64,000 nucleotides of DNA from NCBI GenBank assembly GCA_934489895.1, contig CAKSST010000002.1:1-64000 (forward strand), given 5' to 3'. The notes below the pieces were generated by a model. It saw nothing but the letters and a program-made list of their open reading frames with translations, had not been told where the DNA came from and did not search any database. This document shows, one piece after another, positions 19,113-27,986 of this stretch. Position 1 is the first letter of the stretch; each line of letters starts with the position of its first letter. The position numbers and the translations under genes were made by a program. The DNA comes from an uncultured Eubacteriales bacterium (GTDB lineage: Bacteria; Bacillota; Clostridia; Oscillospirales; Acutalibacteraceae).

Positions 19113-19141
19113 TTGATTTTTTAAAATAGGTATGTTATAAA
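19113..19141 (+). promoter_or_regulatory. Sigma-A promoter of the ABC exporter operon
   Basis: TTGATT (19113-19118), 17-bp spacer, TATAAA (19136-19141) with an extended TGT before the -10. The predicted transcript start is near 19148, 44 bases ahead of the gene. Confidence 0.7.
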
Positions 19142-19191
19142 AGTCTACAATAAAGTAAAAACCGCCTTTTGCCTTTGGGAGTGTTGCAAAA

Positions 19192-21447
19192 ATGATTAAA
19201 GAGAACTGTAGTTGCAATAATCAATTATCAGACGCCTTGTGGAGAAAGATTGAAAACCTGTTGCCATTTGAAGAAAAGGTTTTGTTTGCGGTATCGGCAG
19301 ATTTCAATTTAGATGCAACTTATGGGGAGTCGGCTTTAGTGGTAACTGACAGCCTTTTGTTGTGCGTTGAAAATTCAGCGGACAGCGAAGGCTTTTTTGT
19401 TCCCATAAAGGACATTGAAAAAATTAATGTATGCCGTATGTACGGCAACGCGGCGCTTTATATAAACGGCAAAAAGCAAATACGCTTCAGCTTTGCTTCA
19501 ATTGCCGCAATGGAAGCAGCGGCAGAGTATATACAGCATATAAACAACGGTGACGATGCAGATAATGCTCTTGATATTGTTAAAACGGTTCTTGAAAAGC
19601 AGAAACGTTTTTGCCCCAAATGCGGCAGGGCGCTGCTTTTCCCCGGTGCAGACTGCGTTCACTGTCATGGTAAGGGTAAAATGTATAAACGCCTTTGGTA
19701 TTACATAAAACCTCAGTGTTGGCGTTTGGTTTTCTGTATTTTTCTTTCGGTATTTACAACTGCAATGGCACTTGTACCGCCTTACATTACCAAAATGCTG
19801 GTCGACGACGTTATTCCCAACAGTGATTTAAAACTGTTATATGCGCTTGTTATTATTTTGCTTGCTGTACATCTTTTTCAAGCGGTTGTCGGCACAATAC
19901 GCCTTAAAATAATGCGCCGTGCAAGTGATACAATTGTAACAAACCTGCGCAATGATGTTTTTGAAAAAGCGCAGTATTTAACGGTTGATTTTTATGATAA
20001 AATTGGCTCAGGTTCAATATATTCCCGCATAAGCGGAGACACATCAACCCTTAATATGTTTCTGCTTCGCATATCGCAGGAGGCGGTAGTTCAATTCTTT
20101 ACAATGGTAGGCATTATAATTATAATGTTTGCGCTAAACTGGAAATTGGCGCTTTTATCGCTGCTGCCTGTACCTGTTGTTGCTGCGGGAGCAAAAATTT
20201 TCAGAAATAAAATCGGCCCGCTTTACCATAGGCTATGGATACGCTGGTCTGCCGTTTGCGACGTGGTTTCCGATGCACTGCCGGGCATCAGGGTAACAAA
20301 AGCCTTTACGGGCGAAGAAGATTCGGTTGAAAATTTTAAAAAATACACAAATGCCTGGTACAATGTCAGTCTAAAAGCCGCAACATTAGGCAGCATATAT
20401 CCTCATGCCGTTACATTTTTTATAACCTGCGGCTCGCTTGTTATATGGGGTGTTGGCGGCGGCTGGGCAATAAACAACCCAACTGTTATGTCAGTAGGCT
20501 TGCTGGTATCTTTTATTTCCTACGCGTCAATGTTCTATAATCCCGTAAACTTTTTTGCCAACCTTTCGGACAGCTACAGTAACGCTCTTACCTCCGCTGA
20601 AAGACTTATGGATATCCTGGACGCCGAGCCTGAGGAGGACCGTGGCAAGGGCAATACGGTTGACGGCTTTGAGGGAAGAATAGAGTTCAAAAATGTAAGC
20701 TTTTCCTTTGATAAGACAGTTAAAACTCTTGATAACATAAACCTTGTTATTGAACCCGGTGATGTTGTTGGTATAGTTGGTACTACGGGTGCGGGTAAGT
20801 CTACGCTTATTAATCTTATTTTAAGGTATTACAATAAGTATGAGGGCCAGATTTTAATCGACGGTAAAAATATTAAGGATATTGACCTTAAAAGCTACCG
20901 CACACAGATTGGTTTTGTTCAGCAGGAGCCTATAATGTTCCGCCAGTCAATATTCAAGAATATTGCCCTTTCCAACTCCAAAGCAAGAGTTGAGGATGTT
21001 ATCAACGCGGCGGAGGTTGCAAACGCGCACGGATTTATTACTCATCTGCCAGACGGCTACGATACAATTCTGGGTGAGCGCGGTGTGGGTCTTTCGGGCG
21101 GTGAACGTCAGCGTCTTTCAATTGCCCGTGCAGTAATGAAAAACCCGTCAATTCTTATATTCGACGAAGCAACCGCTTCGGTTGACAGCGAAACCGAGCA
21201 TTTGATTCAGGAGGCTATTGAGCGTCTTATATCGGGCAGAACTACTATTATGATAGCCCACCGTCTTTCTACTTTGCGCCGCGCAAATAAAATTGTTGTT
21301 GTGGAAAAGGGCAAGATAATAGAATTTGGTTCGCACGAAGAGCTGCTTGCTAAAAAAGGCAAATATTATAAGCTTGTGGAAATACAGAACTTGTCGGAGG
21401 AAATACGACGTAAGGAATCTGACGAAAGGCAGGGTGAGCACAAATGA
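19192..21447 (+). CDS. ABC exporter with N-terminal PH-like and zinc-ribbon region
   Basis: A 751-residue half-transporter of the multidrug/lipid exporter type with an extra N-terminus. Residues 1-125 look like a bacterial PH-type beta domain (EEKVLFAVSADFNLDATYGESALVVTD); residues 140-157 form a zinc ribbon (CPKCG...CVHC). Then six membrane helices (about 175-470) and the ATPase domain: GTTGAGKST, signature LSGGERQR, ILIFDEATASVD and the switch His in MIAHRLST. The stop overlaps the DUF1854 gene by 4 bases. This pairing and N-terminal extension match what has been called the cyanophycin-associated ABC/DUF1854 system in other bacteria; the substrate is unknown, and no cyanophycin gene lies nearby. 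Confidence 0.9.
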   Translation: MIKENCSCNNQLSDALWRKIENLLPFEEKVLFAVSADFNLDATYGESALVVTDSLLLCVENSADSEGFFVPIKDIEKINVCRMYGNAALYINGKKQIRFSFASIAAMEAAAEYIQHINNGDDADNALDIVKTVLEKQKRFCPKCGRALLFPGADCVHCHGKGKMYKRLWYYIKPQCWRLVFCIFLSVFTTAMALVPPYITKMLVDDVIPNSDLKLLYALVIILLAVHLFQAVVGTIRLKIMRRASDTIVTNLRNDVFEKAQYLTVDFYDKIGSGSIYSRISGDTSTLNMFLLRISQEAVVQFFTMVGIIIIMFALNWKLALLSLLPVPVVAAGAKIFRNKIGPLYHRLWIRWSAVCDVVSDALPGIRVTKAFTGEEDSVENFKKYTNAWYNVSLKAATLGSIYPHAVTFFITCGSLVIWGVGGGWAINNPTVMSVGLLVSFISYASMFYNPVNFFANLSDSYSNALTSAERLMDILDAEPEEDRGKGNTVDGFEGRIEFKNVSFSFDKTVKTLDNINLVIEPGDVVGIVGTTGAGKSTLINLILRYYNKYEGQILIDGKNIKDIDLKSYRTQIGFVQQEPIMFRQSIFKNIALSNSKARVEDVINAAEVANAHGFITHLPDGYDTILGERGVGLSGGERQRLSIARAVMKNPSILIFDEATASVDSETEHLIQEAIERLISGRTTIMIAHRLSTLRRANKIVVVEKGKIIEFGSHEELLAKKGKYYKLVEIQNLSEEIRRKESDERQGEHK

Positions 21448-21929
21448 GCCAGAAGTTGTTTTTAAAAGGTGACGATGTTGCTATTACCTTGGGAGAGGAT
21501 AATCATATTGATATCTGTCTTAAATCAGGTGAAAAGTATGGAAATCTGCAGCCTAAACGTCTCTTTCCTATTTCGGCAAAGCAACAGTACATTTCCCTTT
21601 TAGATGAGGACCGTAAAGAAATTGCAATAATAACCGATGCAACAAAGCTGGATGATCAAAGCCGTAATGCATTAGACCGGAGCTTGAATGATTATTACGT
21701 TCTTCCTAAAATCAGCAAGGTGAATTATATTAACTGGAAGCACGGAACCTTAACGGTTATTGCGGTAACCGATTACGGAGAGTGTACCTTTAAAGTAAGA
21801 AGCCGCCCGCTGAACATTAAACGCCTTGCAGACGGACGCGTACTTATCAAAGATATCAATGATAACCGTTACGAAATAACCGATTCATCAAAAATGGATA
21901 AGAAAACAGTTGAATTAATGCTGCTGTAA
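21444..21929 (+). CDS. DUF1854 protein, partner of the ABC exporter
   Basis: A 161-residue soluble protein of the DUF1854 family, recognised from the LFPISAKQQYISLLDEDRKEI and VNYINWKHGTLTVIAVTDYGECTF-like core and from its ATGA overlap with the ABC exporter. The tail KRLADGRVLIKDINDNRYEI is also typical. It is all-beta in character with no signal peptide. The role is probably an accessory to the transporter; no biochemical function is established. Confidence 0.8.
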   Translation: MSQKLFLKGDDVAITLGEDNHIDICLKSGEKYGNLQPKRLFPISAKQQYISLLDEDRKEIAIITDATKLDDQSRNALDRSLNDYYVLPKISKVNYINWKHGTLTVIAVTDYGECTFKVRSRPLNIKRLADGRVLIKDINDNRYEITDSSKMDKKTVELMLL

Positions 21930-21930
21930 T

Positions 21931-21971
21931 AACAAAAAGGCAAGTTCATTTAATGAACTTGCCTTTTTGTT
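21931..21971. terminator. Bidirectional terminator
   Basis: AACAAAAAGGCAAGTTCATT paired with its perfect complement across a TA centre, with A and T runs on both ends; it separates the exporter operon from the convergent SMR/amino-sugar operon and overlaps the last gene's stop. Confidence 0.92.
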
Positions 21972-22315
21972 TACATTGAGGCGATTATAACACCGATTGT
22001 AAGTAATATAAGACCGATTATTTTCTTCTTTTTAAATTTTTCGCCCAGCATCATCCAGCTTAAAGCCGAAACAAAAACAAAGCTGGTGGCTTCAAGAATG
22101 GGTGATATAGACAGCGGAACATATTTTAAGCAATATGCACTTATCATCCAGGAAAGGAAGAAAATGCCGTAAGCGGTTATAACCGGAAAGTTAAGATACT
22201 CCCGTATTTTACTGCTATAGGTTTTGTTTGCTGCTTTTTTAAGAAGTATTTGTGAGCAGGCAGAAATAAAAACCGAGCCCAGCATAATAATCGAAAAAAT
22301 TAGTTGTTTATTCAT
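21971..22315 (-). CDS. EamA/SMR-like small transporter, subunit 2
   Basis: A 114-residue protein with four membrane helices, of the small multidrug resistance/EamA type (ACSQILLKKAA in helix 1, SPILEATSFVFVSALSWMMLGEKF in helices 3-4). It overlaps by 8 bases the preceding gene, which encodes a similar four-helix protein. A two-gene heterodimer of this kind resembles ArnE/ArnF, the flippase of undecaprenyl-phosphate-aminoarabinose. Given the upstream aminotransferases and GT2, a flippase for a lipid-linked amino sugar is the best inference; a drug-efflux role is the alternative. Confidence 0.8.
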   Translation of the reverse strand: MNKQLIFSIIMLGSVFISACSQILLKKAANKTYSSKIREYLNFPVITAYGIFFLSWMISAYCLKYVPLSISPILEATSFVFVSALSWMMLGEKFKKKKIIGLILLTIGVIIASM

Positions 22316-22661
22316 CGGCAGTCACCACTAAATATACGCCTGCAAAAATTATAAACGCGCCTATTATCATAGTAATACTTATAGTTTCGCTGAACAAAAG
22401 CGCTCCCCAAACCATTCCCCATATAATAGTAACTGATTTGTTGCACATTGCGGTTGAAACGGGCATACGCTTTAATACTTGCTGCCAGAGTAAAGCATAA
22501 ACAAAAAGCAAAAAGAGTGAAAATCCGTAAAGCAACAGCCCGCGGATGTCGGTAAAACCGAAATTGTGGGCATACTTTATTGCTATCGAGCTGCAGGAGT
22601 ACAATAGTATAATAGCGTGTAAAAATAAAAGGTCAGATAATTTTGTTTTAGTCTTCGCCAC
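22308..22661 (-). CDS. EamA/SMR-like small transporter, subunit 1
   Basis: A 117-residue four-helix membrane protein related to the next gene (HAIILLYSCSSIAIKYA in helix 1, KSVTIIWGMVWGALLFSETIS in the central helices, VYLVV at the end). The start is GTG at 22661, 21 bases after the ATP-grasp stop. With its overlapping partner it probably forms an antiparallel or hetero-oligomeric translocator like ArnE/ArnF. No Glu in helix 1 typical of EmrE is seen, which argues against classic drug/proton antiport. Confidence 0.8.
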   Translation of the reverse strand: MAKTKTKLSDLLFLHAIILLYSCSSIAIKYAHNFGFTDIRGLLLYGFSLFLLFVYALLWQQVLKRMPVSTAMCNKSVTIIWGMVWGALLFSETISITMIIGAFIIFAGVYLVVTADE

Positions 22662-22682
22662 AGTTCACATTTTCCTTAATCG

Positions 22683-23825
22683 TTATAATTTTAAAAGCTC
22701 AAGCGAGTCACGGGTGTTTTGCGATTTTATAATATAAAAGCCAAGACGGCTTCCGCTGTCAACAATTTCGTGGCTGTCTAAGGGTTGAATATCACTAACA
22801 AAATGCAAGGCTTCAGGAGCAACAGAACGTATATTCTCCAAAACATCAATATCCTGTTGTGTGAAAATAAAGCGTATTGCAGCCGATTGCGGTGGGCTTT
22901 CAGGCGTTAAAGTGGGCTCAAGACCTGAAGCTACTTCTATAACCATTTTAACAAAATCCATACCGGTAGACAGATGCACCAGATGAGAACCTATGCAGTC
23001 TCCGCCCATACGTGAGCCCGCCTCAATTATGCCTATTTCACCTTCAGGAGAAATTCTAAACTCTGTGTGAGAGGCACCCTGTTTAATCTGTAATGCATCA
23101 AGAGCAGCAAAAACAGTTTTTTGCACTTCTTTATATTGCTTGTTGGTTAAAGGTGCAGGTTCTAAATGTCCGGTTTCGATGTAATGAGGTGATCCGGTTG
23201 TGTATTTTTTGGTTATGGCAAGCATTGTGTGTATGCCGTTATATGATATACATTCGCAACTGTATTCGGGTCCGTTTATACATTCTTCAACAATAGCAAG
23301 CTTTTCGAAAGAATGTGATTTAGCCTGTTCGATGGCGGCCTGTAACTGTTCGGGAGATTCCACTTTGGTGATTCCTCTGCTGCCGGAACGGTCTGTAGGT
23401 TTTACAATGACAGGGAATGTAAAATCAGACAGATTTTTTATTTCGCTCACATCTGAAGCTGCTGTAAAAAGCGGGGTCTTGACGCCGCCTGCTTTTAGAG
23501 CTTTTCGCATCAAAAATTTATTTGTGGTTATTTTTATACATTGGTCGCTGTTAGTGGGCAAACCCAAACGGCTGGCGGCATATTGAACGGTAATGTTTGC
23601 CAGGTCCGATGCAATTGTAGCTATGGCATCGGGTTTTATTTTACGGCATTGCTCTGAAATTTGTTCTTTTTCTACAATGCTTATTGGATAAAAAAAGTCG
23701 GCAGTTTTTTCTCCTATTGAACCATCGCGCCAGGCAAAAACATGAGTTTCATAACCCATTTCTTTTGCTTTTATTATTAAAGGATTTTGAAAATCATTGG
23801 CGCCAATGATAACAATTTTTTTCAT
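22683..23825 (-). CDS. ATP-grasp carboxylate-amine ligase
   Basis: A 380-residue ATP-grasp enzyme. It begins with a PurK/biotin-carboxylase-type fold (KKIVIIGANDFQNPLIIKAKEMGYETHVF), then ATP-binding segments FPVIVKPTDRSGSRGI and VEECINGPEYSCECI, and the Mg-binding IIEAGSRMGGDCIG near residue 275. Such enzymes join a carboxylate to an amine with ATP. Next to two aminotransferases, attachment of an amino acid or other acid to the sugar amine is the likely role, but the substrate is not shown by the sequence. ATG at 23825 has AGGTGA 5 bases upstream. Confidence 0.85.
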   Translation of the reverse strand: MKKIVIIGANDFQNPLIIKAKEMGYETHVFAWRDGSIGEKTADFFYPISIVEKEQISEQCRKIKPDAIATIASDLANITVQYAASRLGLPTNSDQCIKITTNKFLMRKALKAGGVKTPLFTAASDVSEIKNLSDFTFPVIVKPTDRSGSRGITKVESPEQLQAAIEQAKSHSFEKLAIVEECINGPEYSCECISYNGIHTMLAITKKYTTGSPHYIETGHLEPAPLTNKQYKEVQKTVFAALDALQIKQGASHTEFRISPEGEIGIIEAGSRMGGDCIGSHLVHLSTGMDFVKMVIEVASGLEPTLTPESPPQSAAIRFIFTQQDIDVLENIRSVAPEALHFVSDIQPLDSHEIVDSGSRLGFYIIKSQNTRDSLELLKL

Positions 23826-23830
23826 ACAAT

Positions 23831-24871
23831 TCACCTGAAAAAAGAATTAATTACTTTACAAAAGTCTTGAATTTTTTCTTTTCCTATAAGTAACGGGAAA
23901 TTTAAAATCCGTTGTTCTAAAAGCGAGGCATTTCTGAACGGTTTATTTTCAAAAAACAAAGGTGTTACGTTTGGATACCAATCACTGACAGGAATACCGT
24001 TGGAAAGGAGAAAACCTATGAAATCTTTTATTATATCGGGAGAAACAAAAATGTTATATCTCCAGGGAGAAGCGCCGTCTGAATATTGATATTTTTCTAT
24101 CTTTTCATTGGGTGAAATTAATTCATCATATAATGCAAGCTCGGCTTTTCTTTGTTCGACAATTTCGTCAAGAGCGTTTAATGATTGGAGTATCTGTTTT
24201 TCCAAACTTTCGGTTGCACGGTATAAAAACAGTTTTTCGGACAGAGCGGAAAGAGCTTTGTATATGTGCGGTGTCCAAGAGGTATCAGGCTGATTTCGGA
24301 TAAGACGATATAATTTTGAAAAGAAAGCGCCATCCTTGCTGATGCCTTCGTTAAAAACAGGCAGATTATTGTAAAGTTCAATAATTTTGCTGCCGATTTC
24401 ATCGGCGCATAAAATACCGCCGTTGCCAATATCTATGGTCTTTGAATGACCTGTGCTATAAACAACAAAGTCTCCGAATGAACCGGTCATACCGTCAGGA
24501 GTAAAGGCTCCCATAGATGACGCACAGTCTTCGATTACTAATGCGTTGTTTTTATGAGCAAAATCACATATCGAAACAATATCGGCAACAGGGTTGCCAA
24601 ACATATGCGGGATAATTATGGCAGAAACTTCATCAGCCCATACGCTTTTTACATTTTGCAGGGCAATGTTTCCGCTTTTTACATCAACATCGCAAAAGAC
24701 GGGATAATTACCCGAAAGCAATATGGGATAGACTGCGGCATAACAAACATTGGCGGGAACGACAACTCCCTTATTGGTATAGCTTCTTGATTTAAGCGCT
24801 AACCAAATGGCAGTTGCTCCGCGCCCGACCAATAAATATTGTTTTTTAACAGAAAGTAAATTGATTTCCAT
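23831..24871 (-). CDS. DegT/DnrJ/EryC1-family PLP enzyme (second)
   Basis: A 346-residue sugar-aminotransferase-family enzyme, shorter and more divergent than the WecE-like protein of the same operon. Family marks: GRGATAIWLAL, VVPANVCYAAVYPILLSG, IIIPHMFGNP, ALVIEDCASSMG and the PLP lysine in STGHSKTIDIGNGG (about residue 156). It may transfer a second amino group or act on a different sugar. The ATG overlaps the epimerase stop (TGATG). No strong ribosome site is seen, consistent with translational coupling. Confidence 0.85.
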   Translation of the reverse strand: MEINLLSVKKQYLLVGRGATAIWLALKSRSYTNKGVVVPANVCYAAVYPILLSGNYPVFCDVDVKSGNIALQNVKSVWADEVSAIIIPHMFGNPVADIVSICDFAHKNNALVIEDCASSMGAFTPDGMTGSFGDFVVYSTGHSKTIDIGNGGILCADEIGSKIIELYNNLPVFNEGISKDGAFFSKLYRLIRNQPDTSWTPHIYKALSALSEKLFLYRATESLEKQILQSLNALDEIVEQRKAELALYDELISPNEKIEKYQYSDGASPWRYNIFVSPDIIKDFIGFLLSNGIPVSDWYPNVTPLFFENKPFRNASLLEQRILNFPLLIGKEKIQDFCKVINSFFR

Positions 24872-25869
24872 CACATTGTCTCGGGACGGTCTTCTTCGTT
24901 GATTACGTGATAATTATGGTATTCTTTGGTTAACCATTCTTTTCTATAATCTTCGTACATAGCTTCAAGAGTGGTGTATTTCGGCTCCCAGTTAAGAGCG
25001 GCTTTGGCTTTTGAAATATCATAGATATATCCTCGGGTCATACCGGGTTTTTCGGGAGCCTGTGTAACCTTTGAAATTTTACCGTTATTAAATATTTTTG
25101 CCAAAACAAGCGCTTCTTCATACTGAGAATAGCCTTTGCCGCTTGCAATGGTGAAGATGCCTTTTTGATCCTTAACTTTGATTGCAGCTTCAATAGCAGA
25201 AAGCACATCTTTGATATATATGTGGTCGCGCTTGATTGACTGATCTCCCCAAACTTCAATGTCTTCGCCGCGCAGAGCTTTTTCAAAGAAAATTTCAAAA
25301 GTGCTTTTTTTATAAGAACCGTCTGCATTTAAGTGGCCGAGAATTTCACCATAGCCATGAACACCGGTAAGACGAAGGGCGATGGCCTGCATATCAAAAT
25401 CTTTATTATAATAGGTTATAAAGTTTTCTGCAGCAATTTTTGAAATGATATAAGGAGAGTGGTCTCCGCAAAAAGAAATGCCGTCATCTTCTGAAATTAC
25501 ACGCTTTGGAATATCGTTATATACTTTATGAGAAGAAGTAACAACAACTTTTTTAATGCCGTTTTTATAAGCGAAATCAAGAAGACGGTAAACGCCTAAT
25601 GTATTAACCTCAAAGAAACGCTCTACAGGAGTTTCAAGTTCAGCAAGACAAGCAGAAAGGTCAACAATTGCTTCAACATTTTCCGTGGGAAGAGAATCAT
25701 AGCAAGCGGGGTCATTCAAATCAAGATATTGAAATCTGACACCGCGTTCTTCTAAAAAAATGCGGGATTTTTCACTTCTGCCAAGGGCTAAAACATCATA
25801 GCCTTTGTCTTTGAGATAAGGGCATAAATATCTTCCGATATATCCAGTTGCGCCAACTACTAAAATCAT
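24871..25869 (-). CDS. Extended-SDR NAD-dependent epimerase/dehydratase
   Basis: A 332-residue sugar-nucleotide epimerase/dehydratase-family enzyme: NAD-binding GATGYIGR at residues 6-13 and the catalytic YIISK (Y-x-x-x-K) near residue 140, preceded by TSSHKVYN. The C-terminus has RDHIYIKDVLSAIEAA, typical of sugar-nucleotide enzymes. It would supply or reshape the nucleotide sugar used by the aminotransferases. ATG at 25869 follows GGATGG. Reaction type (epimerase, dehydratase or decarboxylase) is undetermined. Confidence 0.88.
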   Translation of the reverse strand: MILVVGATGYIGRYLCPYLKDKGYDVLALGRSEKSRIFLEERGVRFQYLDLNDPACYDSLPTENVEAIVDLSACLAELETPVERFFEVNTLGVYRLLDFAYKNGIKKVVVTSSHKVYNDIPKRVISEDDGISFCGDHSPYIISKIAAENFITYYNKDFDMQAIALRLTGVHGYGEILGHLNADGSYKKSTFEIFFEKALRGEDIEVWGDQSIKRDHIYIKDVLSAIEAAIKVKDQKGIFTIASGKGYSQYEEALVLAKIFNNGKISKVTQAPEKPGMTRGYIYDISKAKAALNWEPKYTTLEAMYEDYRKEWLTKEYHNYHVINEEDRPETM

Positions 25870-25871
25870 AT

Positions 25872-26816
25872 TTATTTACCATCCTTTTCTTTATAGTTTA
25901 AGGCTTTTTGGATTACATATAAAGGTCGCTGTTTTACATTGTCAAAAATATTGCCGATGTAAAGACCTAAAATACCAAGTGCTATTAAAATACAGCCGCC
26001 TATAAGATAAATAGAGATGAAAAGGCTTGTCCAACCGGTTGGCAGATTGCCGGAAACAAAGAAATTTATCAATGAATAACCGATAAGACCAAAAGACAAA
26101 ATCGCCATCAAAAAACCTGCGTAAATTGAAAAATGCAAAGGTTTATTTGACTGTGCGGTAATAAACGATTCGGCCATTTTTAATTTCTTTTTGAAATTAT
26201 AAGAGGATTTACCGGCAGCACGTTTTTCGTGGGGAACATCAATGGTAGAAGCCTTAAAACCTAACCATTTTAAGAATATTGTAAAACCTCGATTTTGTTC
26301 TCGCATTCTGCAATAATTATCAATAACGATTTTTTTCGAAATATTAAAGTTGCAAATTGAAGCGTCGTAATTTCCGTCTGAAAAATAATTATATACTTTA
26401 TAAAAACTTTTAGATAAAAATCTTGTAATAAAAGAATCCTGACGTTCAAAGCGACGCGCAAAAACAATATCATAGCCTTTGTTTAGTTCTGCAAACAAAT
26501 CTATAATGCCTTCGGGACGGTCCTGCAAATCGCAATCCATAACAACAACATAATCTCCGCTGCATATATCAAGACCGGCGGTGATTGCTTGGATTTGTCC
26601 AAAGTTTCTGGAAAGGTTAAGTCCGATTACCTTTTGGTCTTTTTGGCAAATTTCTTCAATTACTTCCCAGGAGTTCTGAGGGCAGTTGTCGTTAACCAGA
26701 ATTATTTCATAATCAACATCCATTTTGTTGAAAACGTCAACCAAGCGTTCATAAAGCGGCATTAATGCAGGTCTACACCCATAAACCGGAATTACTACGG
26801 ATATTTTTTTTCTCAT
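25872..26816 (-). CDS. GT2 polyprenyl-phosphate glycosyltransferase (ArnC/GtrB-like)
   Basis: A 314-residue family-2 glycosyltransferase with the DPM1/ArnC/GtrB layout: catalytic domain with VVIPVYG, ILVNDNCPQNSW and the metal-binding VVMDCDLQD; basic segment EKRAAGKSSYNFKK; then two C-terminal membrane helices (about residues 230-255 and 265-295). Such enzymes put a sugar on undecaprenyl phosphate on the inner face of the membrane. It starts within the stop codon of the WecE-like gene (1-base overlap). Confidence 0.9.
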   Translation of the reverse strand: MRKKISVVIPVYGCRPALMPLYERLVDVFNKMDVDYEIILVNDNCPQNSWEVIEEICQKDQKVIGLNLSRNFGQIQAITAGLDICSGDYVVVMDCDLQDRPEGIIDLFAELNKGYDIVFARRFERQDSFITRFLSKSFYKVYNYFSDGNYDASICNFNISKKIVIDNYCRMREQNRGFTIFLKWLGFKASTIDVPHEKRAAGKSSYNFKKKLKMAESFITAQSNKPLHFSIYAGFLMAILSFGLIGYSLINFFVSGNLPTGWTSLFISIYLIGGCILIALGILGLYIGNIFDNVKQRPLYVIQKALNYKEKDGK

Positions 26817-27952
26817 TATTTAATCCCCTTAAAATAGTTACACACCAATTCAACAACTTTTTGCAGGTCTTCCTCTTTCATATTGTAATACAACGGCAGA
26901 CGGACAAGACGTTCGCTTTCTTTTGTTGTGTAAACGTCTTCACCGCTGAAGGTGCCGAACTGCAGACCTGCAGGAGCGGAGTGAAGCGGTATGTAATGGA
27001 ATACCGCCAAAACACCGTTTTCTTTTAAATAATTGATAAAATGTGTACGTGAATCCAAATTTTCAGTTTTCAAATAGAACATATGAGCGTTATGTGTACA
27101 ATGCTCAGGAATTACGGGCAACTCAATATATCCTTTTTGTTCTAATCCTTTAAAAGCGGCATAATAACTGTCCCACACATGCATTCTACTTTCAAATATC
27201 TGCTGTGCTGATTCAAGCTGTGCATAAAGATATGCGGCGTTAAGCTCACTGGGCAGATAAGAAGAGCCTAAATCGACCCAGGTATATTTATCAATCTGTC
27301 CGCGGAAAAACTTACTGCGGTTGGTACCTTTTTCGCGGATGATTTCGGCACGATCTGTCATATCGGCATTGCGGATAAGCAATGCGCCGCCCTCTCCCAT
27401 TGAAAAGTTTTTGGTTTCATGAAAGCTTAAACAGCCAAAATCGCCAAAGGTTCCCAAGGGTTGTCCCTTATATGTTGACAGTATACCCTGTGCATCGTCT
27501 TCAACCACATATATATTATGTTTTTTTGCGATATCCACAATTTTATCCATTTCGCAGGCAACACCTGCATAATGGACGGGAACAATGGCTTTTGTTTTAG
27601 GAGTGATGGCTGCTTCAATCAAATTTTCGTCAATGTTCATTGTGTCGGGACGAATATCAACAAAAACAACTTTTGCGCCTCGCATTACAAAAGCGTCTGC
27701 GGTAGAAACAAAGGTGTACGAGGGCATAATAACCTCATCGCCCGGTTGTATGTCGCATAAAATAGCCGCCATTTCCAAAGCGTGAGTGCATGAGGTGGTA
27801 AGCAATGCTTTTGAAGTGCCGGTTTTTTCTTCAAGCCAGACATTACATTTTTTGGTAAACTGACCGTCGCCGCATATTTTACGACTTGCAATGGCTTGAT
27901 TAATATATTCTGTTTCGTTACCGACAAAAGGCGGAACATTGAAATCAATCAT
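26816..27952 (-). CDS. WecE/RffA-type nucleotide-sugar 4-aminotransferase
   Basis: A 378-residue PLP enzyme strongly resembling dTDP-4-amino-4,6-dideoxygalactose transaminase. Diagnostic segments are CGDGQFTKKC near the N-terminus, the PLP lysine in SFHETKNFSMGEGGA (about residue 180), and EIIREKGTNRSKFFRGQIDKYTWVDLGSSYL in shortened form across residues 210-240. Start ATG 27952 has GGAGC 6 bases upstream. It is the first gene of the seven-gene operon. The product is inferred to be a dTDP-4-amino-4,6-dideoxy sugar; rml genes for its substrate are not in this window. Confidence 0.92.
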   Translation of the reverse strand: MIDFNVPPFVGNETEYINQAIASRKICGDGQFTKKCNVWLEEKTGTSKALLTTSCTHALEMAAILCDIQPGDEVIMPSYTFVSTADAFVMRGAKVVFVDIRPDTMNIDENLIEAAITPKTKAIVPVHYAGVACEMDKIVDIAKKHNIYVVEDDAQGILSTYKGQPLGTFGDFGCLSFHETKNFSMGEGGALLIRNADMTDRAEIIREKGTNRSKFFRGQIDKYTWVDLGSSYLPSELNAAYLYAQLESAQQIFESRMHVWDSYYAAFKGLEQKGYIELPVIPEHCTHNAHMFYLKTENLDSRTHFINYLKENGVLAVFHYIPLHSAPAGLQFGTFSGEDVYTTKESERLVRLPLYYNMKEEDLQKVVELVCNYFKGIK

Positions 27953-27986
27953 ATTAAAGCTCCAATACAATGATATAATTATATTT

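Noticed and set aside
22683..27952. Recent horizontal transfer of the amino-sugar operon
   Set aside because: The genes look somewhat AT-richer by eye, but no integrase, tRNA attachment site or flanking repeats are seen and composition could not be computed.
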